Positions 35,401 through 47,600 of a DNA stretch of 64,000 nt are shown here, one piece after another. The position numbers were made by a program, and so were the translations under genes. Position 1 is the stretch's first letter. Every line of letters begins with the position of its first letter. The stretch covers positions 186,001-250,000 of the forward strand of contig JAGQDJ010000077.1 of assembly GCA_022885665.1 (NCBI GenBank), in the 5' to 3' direction. This DNA is from Triops longicaudatus (lineage: Eukaryota > Arthropoda > Branchiopoda > Notostraca > Triopsidae). The notes under the pieces are model-generated. The model was not told where the DNA came from, ran no database searches, and worked only from the letters and a program-made list of their open reading frames with translations.

Positions 35401-38400
35401 AAGATTTCCTTTTGGTTATTTGTTTTATTTTTAATATATAAAGGCGTGAGAGCATAGCTCGTTGCCTTTTCTTTACTGTATTTTGGGTATTAAAAATACT
35501 TAAAGAAATTAAAAAATGTTCAATGAAATTCCAGAAAATTTACAGTGAACGTGACAAAAGTTTTCGATACTAAAGCAAAACAAAACTTACTATTGAAAGC
35601 CATATAAACGGAAAATTCACATTCTTTGTGTTTCAAATCAGTTTGTGTTTAAAGTTTCTATTACTCCTTTTGAAGTAAGGAATCAAGTTTGATATGAGTA
35701 CAAGTGTAATGATATAAAACTCAAGAATATTATTCGTATTGTCGCAACTCTTGTTTCATAGTGAAGGATAGCTAAAAAAATGTTTCATATGTGAACGCGT
35801 TATACTAGGCTATGGGTTACTGCTGTAGTTCGAAGAATAGGGGGTTGGTTTAAAGGTGACCGAAAGAGGAAAGAATGAGAGAGTGAGCGAGGTTCTCTGG
35901 GGGTGTTAATAGGATATTAACCTGTGAGGAGTTTTTCGTGTCCCGCAGGGCGCACCTGTGCACGATTTGGAACAGCTGAGTTGAAAGGAAAGAACGAACT
36001 CTGATGGGAAACCTCGGTGCCACAAAAAGTCTTGAGTATTATTAGTATTATTATTATCACAGTCCTTCTCCTAGGGAGAGAAGAGGAGCAAGGGGGGGGG
36101 GGAGCGTATTGCCCGCCAAAGAAAACTTGGGCCGATGTGTGTTAAAGCCAGTCCTATACTCGCAACAGGAGGTGTTACACGATTCAAGTCGTGTCTCTGT
36201 GTATGCCAACCACCTTGGCACGCCCATTCATCATCAATTAACGCTACAGCGCGATTAGCGCGTCCTCCTGGGCTCCTTCGCTTCGCTTCCTTTCATAAAA
36301 ATACAACTTTTCCTCAAAATCGTGTCTTCTGCCTCCTTTTTTTTCGGAACGACAACTTCTTAGTGGCAATTTTCTCAATTAAAAAGCATTCATCAGTAAA
36401 TAAACAAAAATTACGTTACAGATTACATTACATTACTGATTATTTTACATTAACTAATTCCAAAATATTATAAAATAAATTTTAAGTATTTTTTTATTTT
36501 TTAGTTGCGTTTAAGGCAAGATCACGTAGGAGATTTGCTTTGATACACACCACGATTCATTGAATGACAACGTGAAGACGGTATTTCCTGTTCCGTTTGG
36601 CTGGAAATAGTTGCGAAACAAGTCGACTTAACTGTCACTGAAATCGTAAAATGAAGCGTGCTTTCTGCAAGAGCCAATCATGGATTGAAAACTGTTGAAC
36701 CCTTTTTCTTCAACAGATTGTGACCGAATTCAACAAATCTAAAACTTATAAAACGAAATTATAGGCAAACGTCTAGATGATATCAGTAAGAACTCTGGAA
36801 TTACTTATAAGATGGTTCAAGCAATTGAAGCCTGCCAACGGATTTCCAATAAGAGTTTGCATTACAAGACATTTAGTACGAACGATGAACAGTTTGCCTC
36901 TGACGCGTTTTTCAGGGGGTTGTACTTTGTTTTTTGAACAAACCTATCATTGCACAAACTAAGTATAAAGGCAAAGCAAAGTGCAATGCGTTTGCTGGAA
37001 CAGAAGAGTGTACTTGGATGGTGCTGACTTATGGATTATGGGGTTTTAGCTCCAAGTGGGTTCTTGATTAGTGGTGACATTTGGAGCATTGTCAAGCTGA
37101 CATTACTCATTGGGCGAAGAAAGAAAACGTTTGTCGGTTAGGTCGTTAACGCTTCACTCTGAATACGTGGTAATGTGCTATCAAGCCAAGGGGTTTTGGG
37201 TGGGTTTTAGTGGTTCTGCTTCTGTGGCGCTCCTCGTATACTGTACCACTCTGGTGTGGCGTATCTAGGGTGTTCCAGGGGGTGTTAGGCCCTACAGTTG
37301 TCCCTTGCACCTAAAAAGAGAGGGTTGGAAACATATGTATTAGGTATGAGGACATAGAAAAAGGGCTAGCAGTTAGAAAAACAGTCCCCAACCGTTTGTT
37401 ATCAAGCTCTGTCTCTGTTCGGCTCCTTTTCAAGCATGGACTCACTCCCTTTTTGCCCATTAAATTGATCACAAGAAAGAAGCTAATTGAGCTGTAGGCA
37501 TTCACCCTTGTATAGGTTCTCCAGGCTCTGCTTGCTCAACAATAGAGTTGGGCTCTCTAACAACTTGCATACACTACAGCTGGAAAAACAAATCTATTAG
37601 TTCGATGGTAGAGACGCTCATGGCAGATGGTAGGCCATGAAGGTCACGAGATTTTTTATTATTTGGTCTGTCCACTTTTTACAGTTTTTCGCACAAGTAC
37701 GTGTTTAATTGGCCTAGCCTAGCATGCCAGTAGCATAATTAGGATAACTAATGATTTGTCAAGCTGAAAGTGCCATATGGGAAAGCATTGCATGCTAATT
37801 TAGTGGATGCCGCCTACCATCGCTTCACGATGGGTTTTAACATGTAACCAAGGCTTTGTAATTTTTATAAAAAAGACATTATGTTTCACCTAGGGTGGAA
37901 ATGGGAAATACGACGATTTTTGTACAGTTCGTTGATACAACTGAAGTTAGAGTAGTAACTGTAATAGCTCAACTTACGATGACAACGCGACTCTTATTTT
38001 CAAGCCACCAAGGATTCATCTGTCTTAAAACTGATTTTTTTTTTCTAACTCTTTTGACTTTCTTTTTTTGTAACTCTCTGTTGACATTTTTAATATATAA
38101 AATAGCAGTTACTTTGTATGCATTATTGATATATAATTTTGGCAAGGATTTGTAAATCTCGCCAAGAATGGTTCAGAATGTACAATTTTGTTAAGTTAAA
38201 CGTGTTATGCTATACATTTTATATTACTTAATTTTATAATAATTTAATTTATATTACTTTTTACGTGTTTTACGGTTATACTGCAAATCTAGATAATGCT
38301 GTTGATCGAAGTTTTCTATAGATGAAAGTTACGTAATTTTATATCGTATTTATTTTACTCGAACGATAGTACAACTTAATAATTTGAGTTCTTTTCGGCA

Positions 38401-38462
38401 TCCATGTCTAGTTGACGCCCAGGGATTTCCACTAGCTACCCTTCGCTCATTACGGCCCTGAT

Positions 38463-38665
38463 ATTACATTTAGATACGCTTATTGGTGCAGAGCAGTTGC
38501 TAATGAAACCGAGTGAAGCCTTTTCTTAACGATGCTGTAATAAAAGAAATATAAAATACAGATCCTTTTCTCGCTATCCCTCACTCTACCGAAAGTCATA
38601 AAATGGTTCTTTGATGTATCATCGTGCTTCTCTAACTAGTCACCTGACTTGTATAGCTTCGTTAG
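38463..38665 (+). repeat. Duplicated noncoding element, copy B (partner at 24122-24328)
   Basis: This is the second copy of the roughly 205-bp element, same orientation, about 14.3 kb from copy A. The order and spacing of the conserved blocks are kept and the spacers have diverged. It lies about 14 kb downstream of the slp gene's 3' end. Confidence 0.85.
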
Positions 38666-41600
38666 GGTTCAGATTAGCTCAAATAAAAGCTGCAAATTCG
38701 CATGCGTGGTAATGTAAATAATATCACCACAGCACAAGTAACAAACCAATCAGAATTCAGCTGGACAAGGAACTTTTTGATTTTATTCTTTTTATTGACA
38801 CTTTTTCTAGTGACTTATTTTTTTTTCTATTTGGGTGAATTATATGGACTACGTGTATTTGCAATTTGAATGGGTAAAAGAAGTCCAGCTGCATTTCTAG
38901 TTATGGACTTGGAATGTCTATACGTCGAGTATTGAGTGGTCAAAATTTTGTGGTGAGACGTCTAGCAACGTGGGCGGGGAAAATTGTGATTATCTTGTAA
39001 CTTGGTATTGATTTGTCTTATAAGGTACCCCCTACTGTTTTAAAAGAAGGAAAGGGAGCGGTAGAGCGTTCCTTGGGCCACCAGCTGTTGATACGGAATA
39101 GTTAAGTTGTTTAACTATGAAAGTCATAAATGCAGGAATTGTTGTGTACAAAAGGGTGGCGTATGAAAGTTATTTCTAGCCGTTCGAGTTCAGGGTTGTC
39201 AGTCAAATACGCGGACACGTTTGATAGCTCTTCAAGGGCCGCTTTGACGTTCTCCATTCAACCTGTCTATCACAAATCGATAGATGGAAAAGGTAGAGCG
39301 CACACACACACGTATACACAAAACCTCGCAATGAAACTATGCGACGCTGGCACTATAGAAATTCTTGCAACGGTCCAGTACCGCAACGACCGGGGAGAGT
39401 AAAGGGAAATTCCTTTCTTTTGACAGGTGAATCATGATACCGTGTGAGGTCGAGATGCTAATTTGGCCTCCCTTCTCTTATGTGTGTAGAGCTTGCACTT
39501 ACAAATCTGAGAACTCAAAGAGACGTATAAAAATTGAAAAAAAAAAGAACCGAGAGGGACTTTGCGTGGGAATCGATGGCGACAGTTTCTAACTCGTTGC
39601 TAATAACCGAGAAATTTGTCTGGATTGTAAGGACAGTACTGTATTCTGTTAGAATTAAAGGATCTGTTGAGAGTCTGGGTGTTTGCAATTAAAGCCTATT
39701 AATGTCCTTCGTTGGAGTCGAAAATATGCCAACGAATATTTCCTAGAATTTCCATTTCTTAATTAAGAACCAGATGATTCGACAGTAACTGAAAAGCGCA
39801 GCGTGAGGTTTTGGATATATAGATGCGTTTGTAATCTTAATTTGAAACATTGTACAATATTTTGGTATAGAAAAAGGGGGAAAATGTGGCGCAGGATGAT
39901 TTATCTGGAGATAAAGACAGGCCAGGGAGAAAAAAAAAAATGTTACCGCGCCATGAGTTCATTGGATTTACCAGTATTAATTGCTATCATCACGCAAGAG
40001 AATGAAATAGAAAGGCTTGATTGAGACGTTTTTTGGGAAGGCAATAGCTCTTGGGCACTGTTGGTAGGTTCGATTTTCGATGGCCAGAAAACGTTGGGGG
40101 TTGTTCCCACCAGGGGTTTTGACTCGTACTTTTTGAGAGCGACGTGTTTCCCTGTCGGGTTCCTGTTTTTCTTTTTCGTAGCACTTTTCATCTTCTCTGA
40201 CTTTTTTCTTTTTTGTTAGCCTTTCTGGTGACGTCTTTTTGTTGCTATATAATAAGAGTCCTTGATATATAGATATTGTGGCCCATAGCAGAATTGATAC
40301 GCGGAATCCCACACAGATCACGTTTTTTAACAATAGATAAATATATAAAGGAAAAATGGAAGCGATTTTGTAATGCTGCAAGTAAACCAATTTAACAAAA
40401 GTTCTATACTTAGAACTGCTATTCCAGGTTATCGCTGAATCTAGTAAAGCTTGATATCTTTCAAAATTCAATACACCCAATAAAGTCGTCCTGTAAGTGA
40501 ACCTTTCAAAGATTTTTGTAAATAATTACATAGTTCAAGATTAAATCGTGATGTAAGAAAATACGGGCAAGTTATAATCAATTGAACTGCTATAATGCTA
40601 TACCGAAGATGTAGTTATGAAAAGTAGATAATGAAAGAAAATATGAAGAAAATAACAGATGAAGAAAATAAATAATAATGACGCAAGGAATAAATAAGCC
40701 TAATTTCCTTTTTTTCTAATTCAATTACTTAATCATTATTATTAAGTAATTGAATTATTATAATTATCATTATTAACTGATTATTAAGTTCGGTTGTTAT
40801 ACGGTCAACTTACTTACTTTGAGGTTAGATAACAAAAACTATGTATTTACTAATCTAACGATTTTGCAGAAAAGTTCAGCAACGTTCCAGTGCATTTGAA
40901 AGTGATTTTTGGAGCAATTACAGTACTCTACTCTACGTATTTTAAGCTCTCACTACAAAATTGACTATACTTGTTACAGAAAATAAATACAAAACATAGG
41001 CCATCAATATTGCGTAAAACCCAGGAAATCCTACCGCAGGTGCAACGCATTTTTATCTACGACATGTTTCCCCAAAAAATCTGACATGGAATAAAATGAG
41101 AAAGAATTATCACGAGGAACATGTATGCATTCTTTATAAATCAAAATAAATTTTATATTTTTAACCATACAGGCTTTTTCTTAAATAAAGAATTTTTATT
41201 ATGGATTTATCCTCAGAATTCGGGCAAGAAGCAATGCGCAAATATAGACATAGCTTTTTCTCGTGCTTTTTTTTTTCTCCCCAAATTTAAGAACTTTATT
41301 TGAGGAAACCAACAAAACCTCCCTTAGTATATTTACCAAATTGGTGCTACGGGCCTGAGCAATATCTTGTTGCGCCGCAAATGGGCGGAAGTCATGGCGT
41401 ACGGAGCCCAAACTCAAATTAGTATACTTAGTAGGGAATTGAGGTGGGGGTAAGTCAGTGTTTGGTTTTGGTGTGGAAACTGACCCATGCCACCATGTTT
41501 CTCCAAATTGGACCCGGCAAATGACAACCTTTCAACAGGTTTCTGTATACACTGCTTTTTTTCTTCCTTCTTCCTTTCCTTTTCCACTGTTGTTAAAAGT

Positions 41601-44600
41601 CTCCCTAACCCCCCTTTGGTGGCTCTTAATCGGCTTCGACTGCTGACAATAGCTCCAGCGACTGTTTTTGGGTGGTAGACTGGTTCACTAGTAGCCAAAA
41701 CCGAAAACCCCAGTCCACCGACAGACCTCCTTTGTATTGTATACAGTACCAACCAAGTTCCTTGGCTTTTTTCCCTCCACCCCCTGAGCTCTCGCCCGCT
41801 TGTTTCCTGATACTAACCAGAGCTTCTAAGCTAATTCTTTTAAGGCGAGAAAAAGCAAGCAGAAGGACGCCGATACCACGTTTCCGGGGCGGGGATCATT
41901 AAAGTTAGAAAAGGACTGTTCATCTCTCCCAAGACTTTTTTCTATGTACGCACTCACAGCTTAACTTAACCTTTTTCCGGCGACCCCTTTTTTCAACCCG
42001 CCTTTTTCTTCTTCCCAGCTCCGTCTTGACCTGCGTTAAACCTACGGCCTAATTAGAGCTGGTACCTAGGACATCTTCTCATTAGCTAGTGTGACAAATC
42101 TTAAGGTCCGTGAAAAGTTTGTCTCAATGGTGTCTTAGAAAGCCCAGCAATGGTCAGTCCTGGGAAAAAGTCAGCGTTTCATGGCACGTTACAGTACCAT
42201 TTACGAGCATTTCCTCCGTAAAGTACTTCTAAGCTTCAACTTAGTGCTGTTAACGAGCACGAGAAGCGAAGTGAAAAAAAAAACGCTTTAATCTCCTTCA
42301 AGATTTTTTTCTCTTTTTTATGGTTCTGAAACGTTTTTGTAACGTTTCGAAGCCAAAATGGTACGGGTCAGTTACAGATGCTGTTTTTTCCGGCCTGTTG
42401 TCTCCACAATAGCATGTCACGCTCCATCATCAGTGAATCCTGATCTTCAGTACCGGACTGTAAAGTTCAGTTCAGGGCACCCCTCTATGACACTGAACAA
42501 ACGTGCGACAAGGATTGTTGTGTTACTTGCTACCGATAGTTTGAAGCCATCAGTCAGGATCCGGGGGACTGCAATCACTTTAGAAGTTGGAGAAAAGGGA
42601 AAAAACTTGTGATTTTTGTTCGAAAGACCTCCTGGCGGGAAAACGGTAATTGGTTCAAGTTGACGGCTGTGTGCCCGGAGTGGCAGTGTCCGTAAGATGC
42701 TGCTCTCTTGCTCGTATCAAGGTGGGTTGAAGAGTGTAGGAAAGAGCGAGGAAAGAAAAGGTGGAGGGACAAAAGAAAGAAGGGGAAAATTACAGGGTGT
42801 GCGAGGGTTTTGGGCGCTGTGGCTTTGACTTTGTCATTTGAAACAGATCACACACAAAGGTGTCCCCCAGGTGCTAAAGAAAATGAGCGGACTAAAGGCA
42901 ACTTTGGGACAAAGACAGTTGTGCCGATGGTCGCTTTTTTATGTTGCTACTAAATTTGGGGAGATTTGGGGGGAAAAGGTTCTTTTCGAACGAACGAAAC
43001 TTTTCGAACATCTTCAATAACCTAATTTTATTTTTTATATAATTAATTTCAGAAGTTAACTATTGTAGGCCTATAGATCGTTGCGTGTGCTGAGGAATAA
43101 AGTGACTTCAAAGTTGTACAGCGCGAGTAACTGAAACAGTGTGAGGTTGTACACTTTTGCTAAAAAAATGTAGAGGGGCATTTGCAGCACTGTAAAATTA
43201 AATTCGCTTTAAATATTTTAAATATTTCTCTTATTTTTTCTGCTTTCGCTTGAAATCAAGTTTCTACTATAGTGTAAGCTTTCATTTACTGTTTCCCTTT
43301 TTTTAGCAAAATATTCTACAATTTTAAAGAACATAAATAGTTTGAACGAAACACAAAACTGGTTACAAAATACAACCGTTTGACTGTATTGCCAAGTATT
43401 ATTGTCTAAAAATATTTTAAGCTTGCATAGTTCCATACAGCAAGATATGGATCGGTTTTTGCCAACTTTGGCTTGTGTTGTTGCCGACAATAATGAACTC
43501 TTTCCAGTACAGTGCACCTTTCGTACCTGGTGGTTCGGGTATGGTGGGCTAATTCGCGTCAGTGCTGGTGGTAGGTAAGGGGAACGGGGCGGATTTTGTG
43601 AATGATTTTTTTGCTTAATGGAATAGGTTCACCTTGTTTAGTTTCGATTTTCTGGCACCTTATTAGCCAAACTTTTTGGGCTCGGCTAGGCACGGTTGAG
43701 GAGCCAACTTTCCGTTCCAGAGGGTTGGGGTGGACACAGGGGTGTACCAAACCAAATTGAGTCGTCCGGTTTGGGTAGACTTATTTATGGTTGTTGTAAA
43801 ACTGTCACAGGGCAATGTTGCAGAAGTCCCAGAGAGGAAGCTTGCTTGGAGCACCACCATCAAGACTATCATTTGGCGAGAAAAATCGGTTCTTCCTAGC
43901 CATTTGTAGCAGCAAGAATGAAACTGTCGGTTAGTACTACTCTTGTCTGTATTTTTACGGTCAGGGAAAGAAAATCATTTACGTTTTAGCTTGAAAATAC
44001 AAAGCGCAAAAGTGGGCGGCAGCAAGGATTAGGACAGGCAGGCAGCCCCGGAATGAGATCTTAACAGGGCAAACTATTGTAAGTTCCTGACTGTGATGGG
44101 CAAGAGAAGGTAAAATACTTCATCAGGCCCAAAACAAGCCAAAAGAAGGGAAAATATCAATAGAATCTTGCCATACATGGTGTCGATTTTACACACTCTA
44201 TCTTCGTATCAATCTATGAGAATACTTACAGATTTTGGGGGTTATCAATAGTCTTGTCCTTACACAAGTTTTGTGCGTTTTCACAATTTATACGATGGAA
44301 GCCAATCAAACAATAAAATCAAACACACCAGGGACGGAAGAAATGCGCTGAATTCTTTTTTCAGTGAATTTACGGGAAAACTCGGAATATCATGTTAAAG
44401 TATCCAGAAGATGTCTGGAAACAGTAATAACAAACTATTTGAGCTTCTAACTAGAGTTCTGTATGCTCAAATTCCTTTAACCATTCTTGCAAATGTGAAA
44501 ACAGAATTTCGGGCAAAAAACTGTGCACCTAAAGTTTTGAATTGCGAAAGTGTTTTGGATATAGTGCATGAGTATCCATGAGAAAGGGGATTAACTGCCC

Positions 44601-47600
44601 ACAATGTAGTCCGTTCAGAGTAAACGTTACGAAACAGGAAATCACGCAACAGAGAGAATTTGAAAGATAAAGACTACACTGAAGAGCAAGTTTGTCTCTG
44701 TGGTACAGAAAGACATGTTACGAAATTGATAAGAAAGAATTTCTAGTATGCTTAGCTATAACCGTGACGAAAAAAATATTAGCTTTTAGTAAAATGACAA
44801 ACTTTTCAATAAACGAAATTTGACTTCGAAACTTAACGAAAGTTCTTATATAATAACTCTTAACTACGCATACCCTTTTTGGGCTAAAACGGACCTTTAT
44901 ATTTTGAAGATATCGGATTTTGCCAAATTTTAAACAATTAACAGTTTTTCTACATATGTAAACACAATTAAGTTACGCATCTGTAAGAAATAGAGATAAA
45001 ATTTTAAAAACGTACATCGGTCACGCTATTTTACCAATTACATGAAATCATACTGAAAACATTTTACTCTTTCAAAAAAAGGAGCATACTTGCCGAGCTA
45101 AATCTCGCATTTTCGAAATTTCTACAGAAAAAAGCATTATGAACGTCCTTGTACAGCCAGTAAAGAAAACTAGTGTGTCAGTAAACGAAATCGAAATATT
45201 TACATATAATTGCAAAGAAAAATTAGCAAAGAAAAACAAAAAAAGTTAAATTAGGAAAGCTCATAAATTAAACACAAGAAGTTGAATTTACTGCATTTGT
45301 TTCAACCTTAGGTGCTGAATTACCTGGTTTAAAATGACATTAAATATAGTGTAATATTCTAGGTCTTTTGCAGATTGATCCTGAGGAACTTCACATTCCT
45401 ACCATAGATAGTAGCTTGTTTTAAGCGATTTTGCGATACCACAATCGGTTTGATTACGTAGCAAACCTGTATACTAAATTTCTACAGAATACGGAATGCA
45501 GCATTTGTGAACGAAATAGAAGGCGTAAAAGGGACGAAAGAGATTGACAGTCCTGGCCAGCAACAAATTCTTGATAAGTAGTTGGTAACTCGGCAAGATC
45601 CTTGAAACTGAATGCCTCAACTTTTGAAAACTTTACTTATGACTAATCCAAGAGTGGTACAGCCTTTTGAGGAAAATCATCTGGTGGGTCGTAACACCCG
45701 AAACTCTGACTATTTTCTTGTCTTTTTCTCATTTGTTGCTGTCTTACCGCGGCATGACAGTTGCTTTAACGAGTCCATTAAGAACCTCTCTTCAAGACGC
45801 TGACTGAGGGTGTCTGATGGTCCGTTCCGATATCGGCTGATGCTGGTTGCCGCAAGTTGCTTCCTGCATATGACCGCCATGTCAATAAGGAACGTGGAGT
45901 CGAGAGATATGTCAAGACGTGCAAAGGGGCCCCCATCAAACTCTTCCAAATGGCCAACAAGCCGCCAAAGCCCCTTCTCCAAGAATGTGCAACTCGTTCA
46001 TACCTTCAGTGTCCTTTGGCTTTTGTTTTCTTTTACAGTTCCCTGCACTACGTTCCTATCATTGCTGCATAATAATGAAGGCGCCACAGTTTGGTATAAG
46101 CCTTGCTCCCTTTGCTAGATGACAACTGTGTTACTTGAAAAGGGGAGAAAAACCGAAGGAGGGAATCAGAAAGGAATCAAAGAAGCCGAGAACTCAGGGC
46201 TTACACGTTAATGAAATGCTTGGAATACTGCCGGTGCTATGACTCTAATCAAGTTATAATGAACAACCATTCAACGAACATGTCCAACGTCGGCGCCCAA
46301 ACACAGTAGTCACCACTTTTTGAAAGCGAAACCGCAAACATGAAGACGACAAGAATACTTTTGAGAAATAAAAGGGATAGGAGGGATAAGGTATGTGATG
46401 TGTTTAAAAACCCCTGCCGTGACGGTGTTACTTATTGAAATAACGACCCAGCTCATAATCCGCTATGACACGGCATTCCTTAATGTGAAGCTAAAAGAGA
46501 GTACCGCAGTCACCTCGACTGCTCCTTCGTCATTACCCTATTCAAAGACACGCTATTCGGCGCCAAGTAATAGATCATGTATATAACCAAAGAATTACAT
46601 GGGAGGCGGCTGTGGGTGAGCTATGTTGGAATGTTGTCATTCGCTTGTTTATGGTGTGGTGAATTATGTAGGTACATGTAAAAAAGCGTGAGTTCAGAAA
46701 ACGCAAGCTTGCCAGCCAACAAATTTGTGACGTGGACATGATTTGTTAGTTTCTTCACACTTTGGAAGCTAGGTTTGTCGAAATATACAAGTTCTGAGCA
46801 ACTTTGGCTAGCAGTGTTTGATCGAACCGCGAAATAAAGACTTTGTTTATTTTTTTTTGCATTGTTTCGGCATGAAATCTAAGATTATGTTGTAAGAACA
46901 GCAGGTATCGGAAGAGATAATTACGTTACGAATTCGGATTTCATTTTCTTTAGCTTGCTTTGCTTAGGATTGTGCAGGTTCGGCAATATTGCTGATTCAA
47001 TTACTCACTTGTCGACATTGAAACAGCGATTCCTATAGTCATAGTAACATTAGCGGTGCCAGTGGTGAAGAGGATAAAGAATGGAATTCTGGTGGAAAAA
47101 CTCCCTGTGATTAGTTGGGATGACACAGCAATTGCGGATAAAATGAAGAAATCCGCCACTTCTTCCTCCAACAGCGATATAGCTTGATAGTTTCCTTGTC
47201 ATGTGTAGCGGTAAAAGTATTTTATTAAGGTTTCAAAACAACATTTACCTTGATTGCATGAGTTGAAAAGTACATTTTCGGTGAATTTCGCCTTCGTGAA
47301 TTCGAACTCAGAAATCTTTAAAAATGTAAGTTTAAATAAAAAAAAAATAAAAAATGGCGTTGTCCATAAAACAGTTTTAGCTTGTGATCCGTGTCCGTAA
47401 CTTCATAAATCTTGGCCAGGGTAACAGCACTTTTTAATGGTGTAGCCAAAGAGGCCAAGCATGATGAATGGCACTTGTCACCATAAATGTGCCAAAGTAA
47501 GACCAGTTTAAAAGTGGTAATGGAAAGCAAAATACGTTACACTCGAACCCACCTCCCAGTGTTGCGTGGCAAAAGTTGCCACTTCCGCCGGTGCCAAAGG

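Larger units (their letters stand above)
24329..38462. other. Gene-poor tract, part 2
   Basis: No frame resembles a known protein. The longest, minus 29589-30035 (148 codons), starts at TTG and looks random. It contains a short possible third copy of the duplicated element's core at 25314-25345, homopolymers at 28642-28684 and 32462-32487, and a nested inverted repeat at 31852-31912. Otherwise I see nothing specific. Confidence 0.55.

Noticed and set aside
39449..39490. Weak similarity (GAGATGCTAATTTGGCC) to the start of the duplicated noncoding element
   Set aside because: The match is confined to about 15 bp and the later blocks are absent at the expected spacing.
39977..40480. Minus-strand open frame of 167 codons, the longest in the desert
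   Set aside because: It starts at TTG, overlaps other frames on the same strand, has a Lys/Arg-rich random look and no recognisable domain, signal peptide or promoter.
47285..47310. GAATTCGAACTC as a tRNA T-arm/B-box-like sequence
   Set aside because: No matching A box, acceptor stem or cloverleaf could be built around it.
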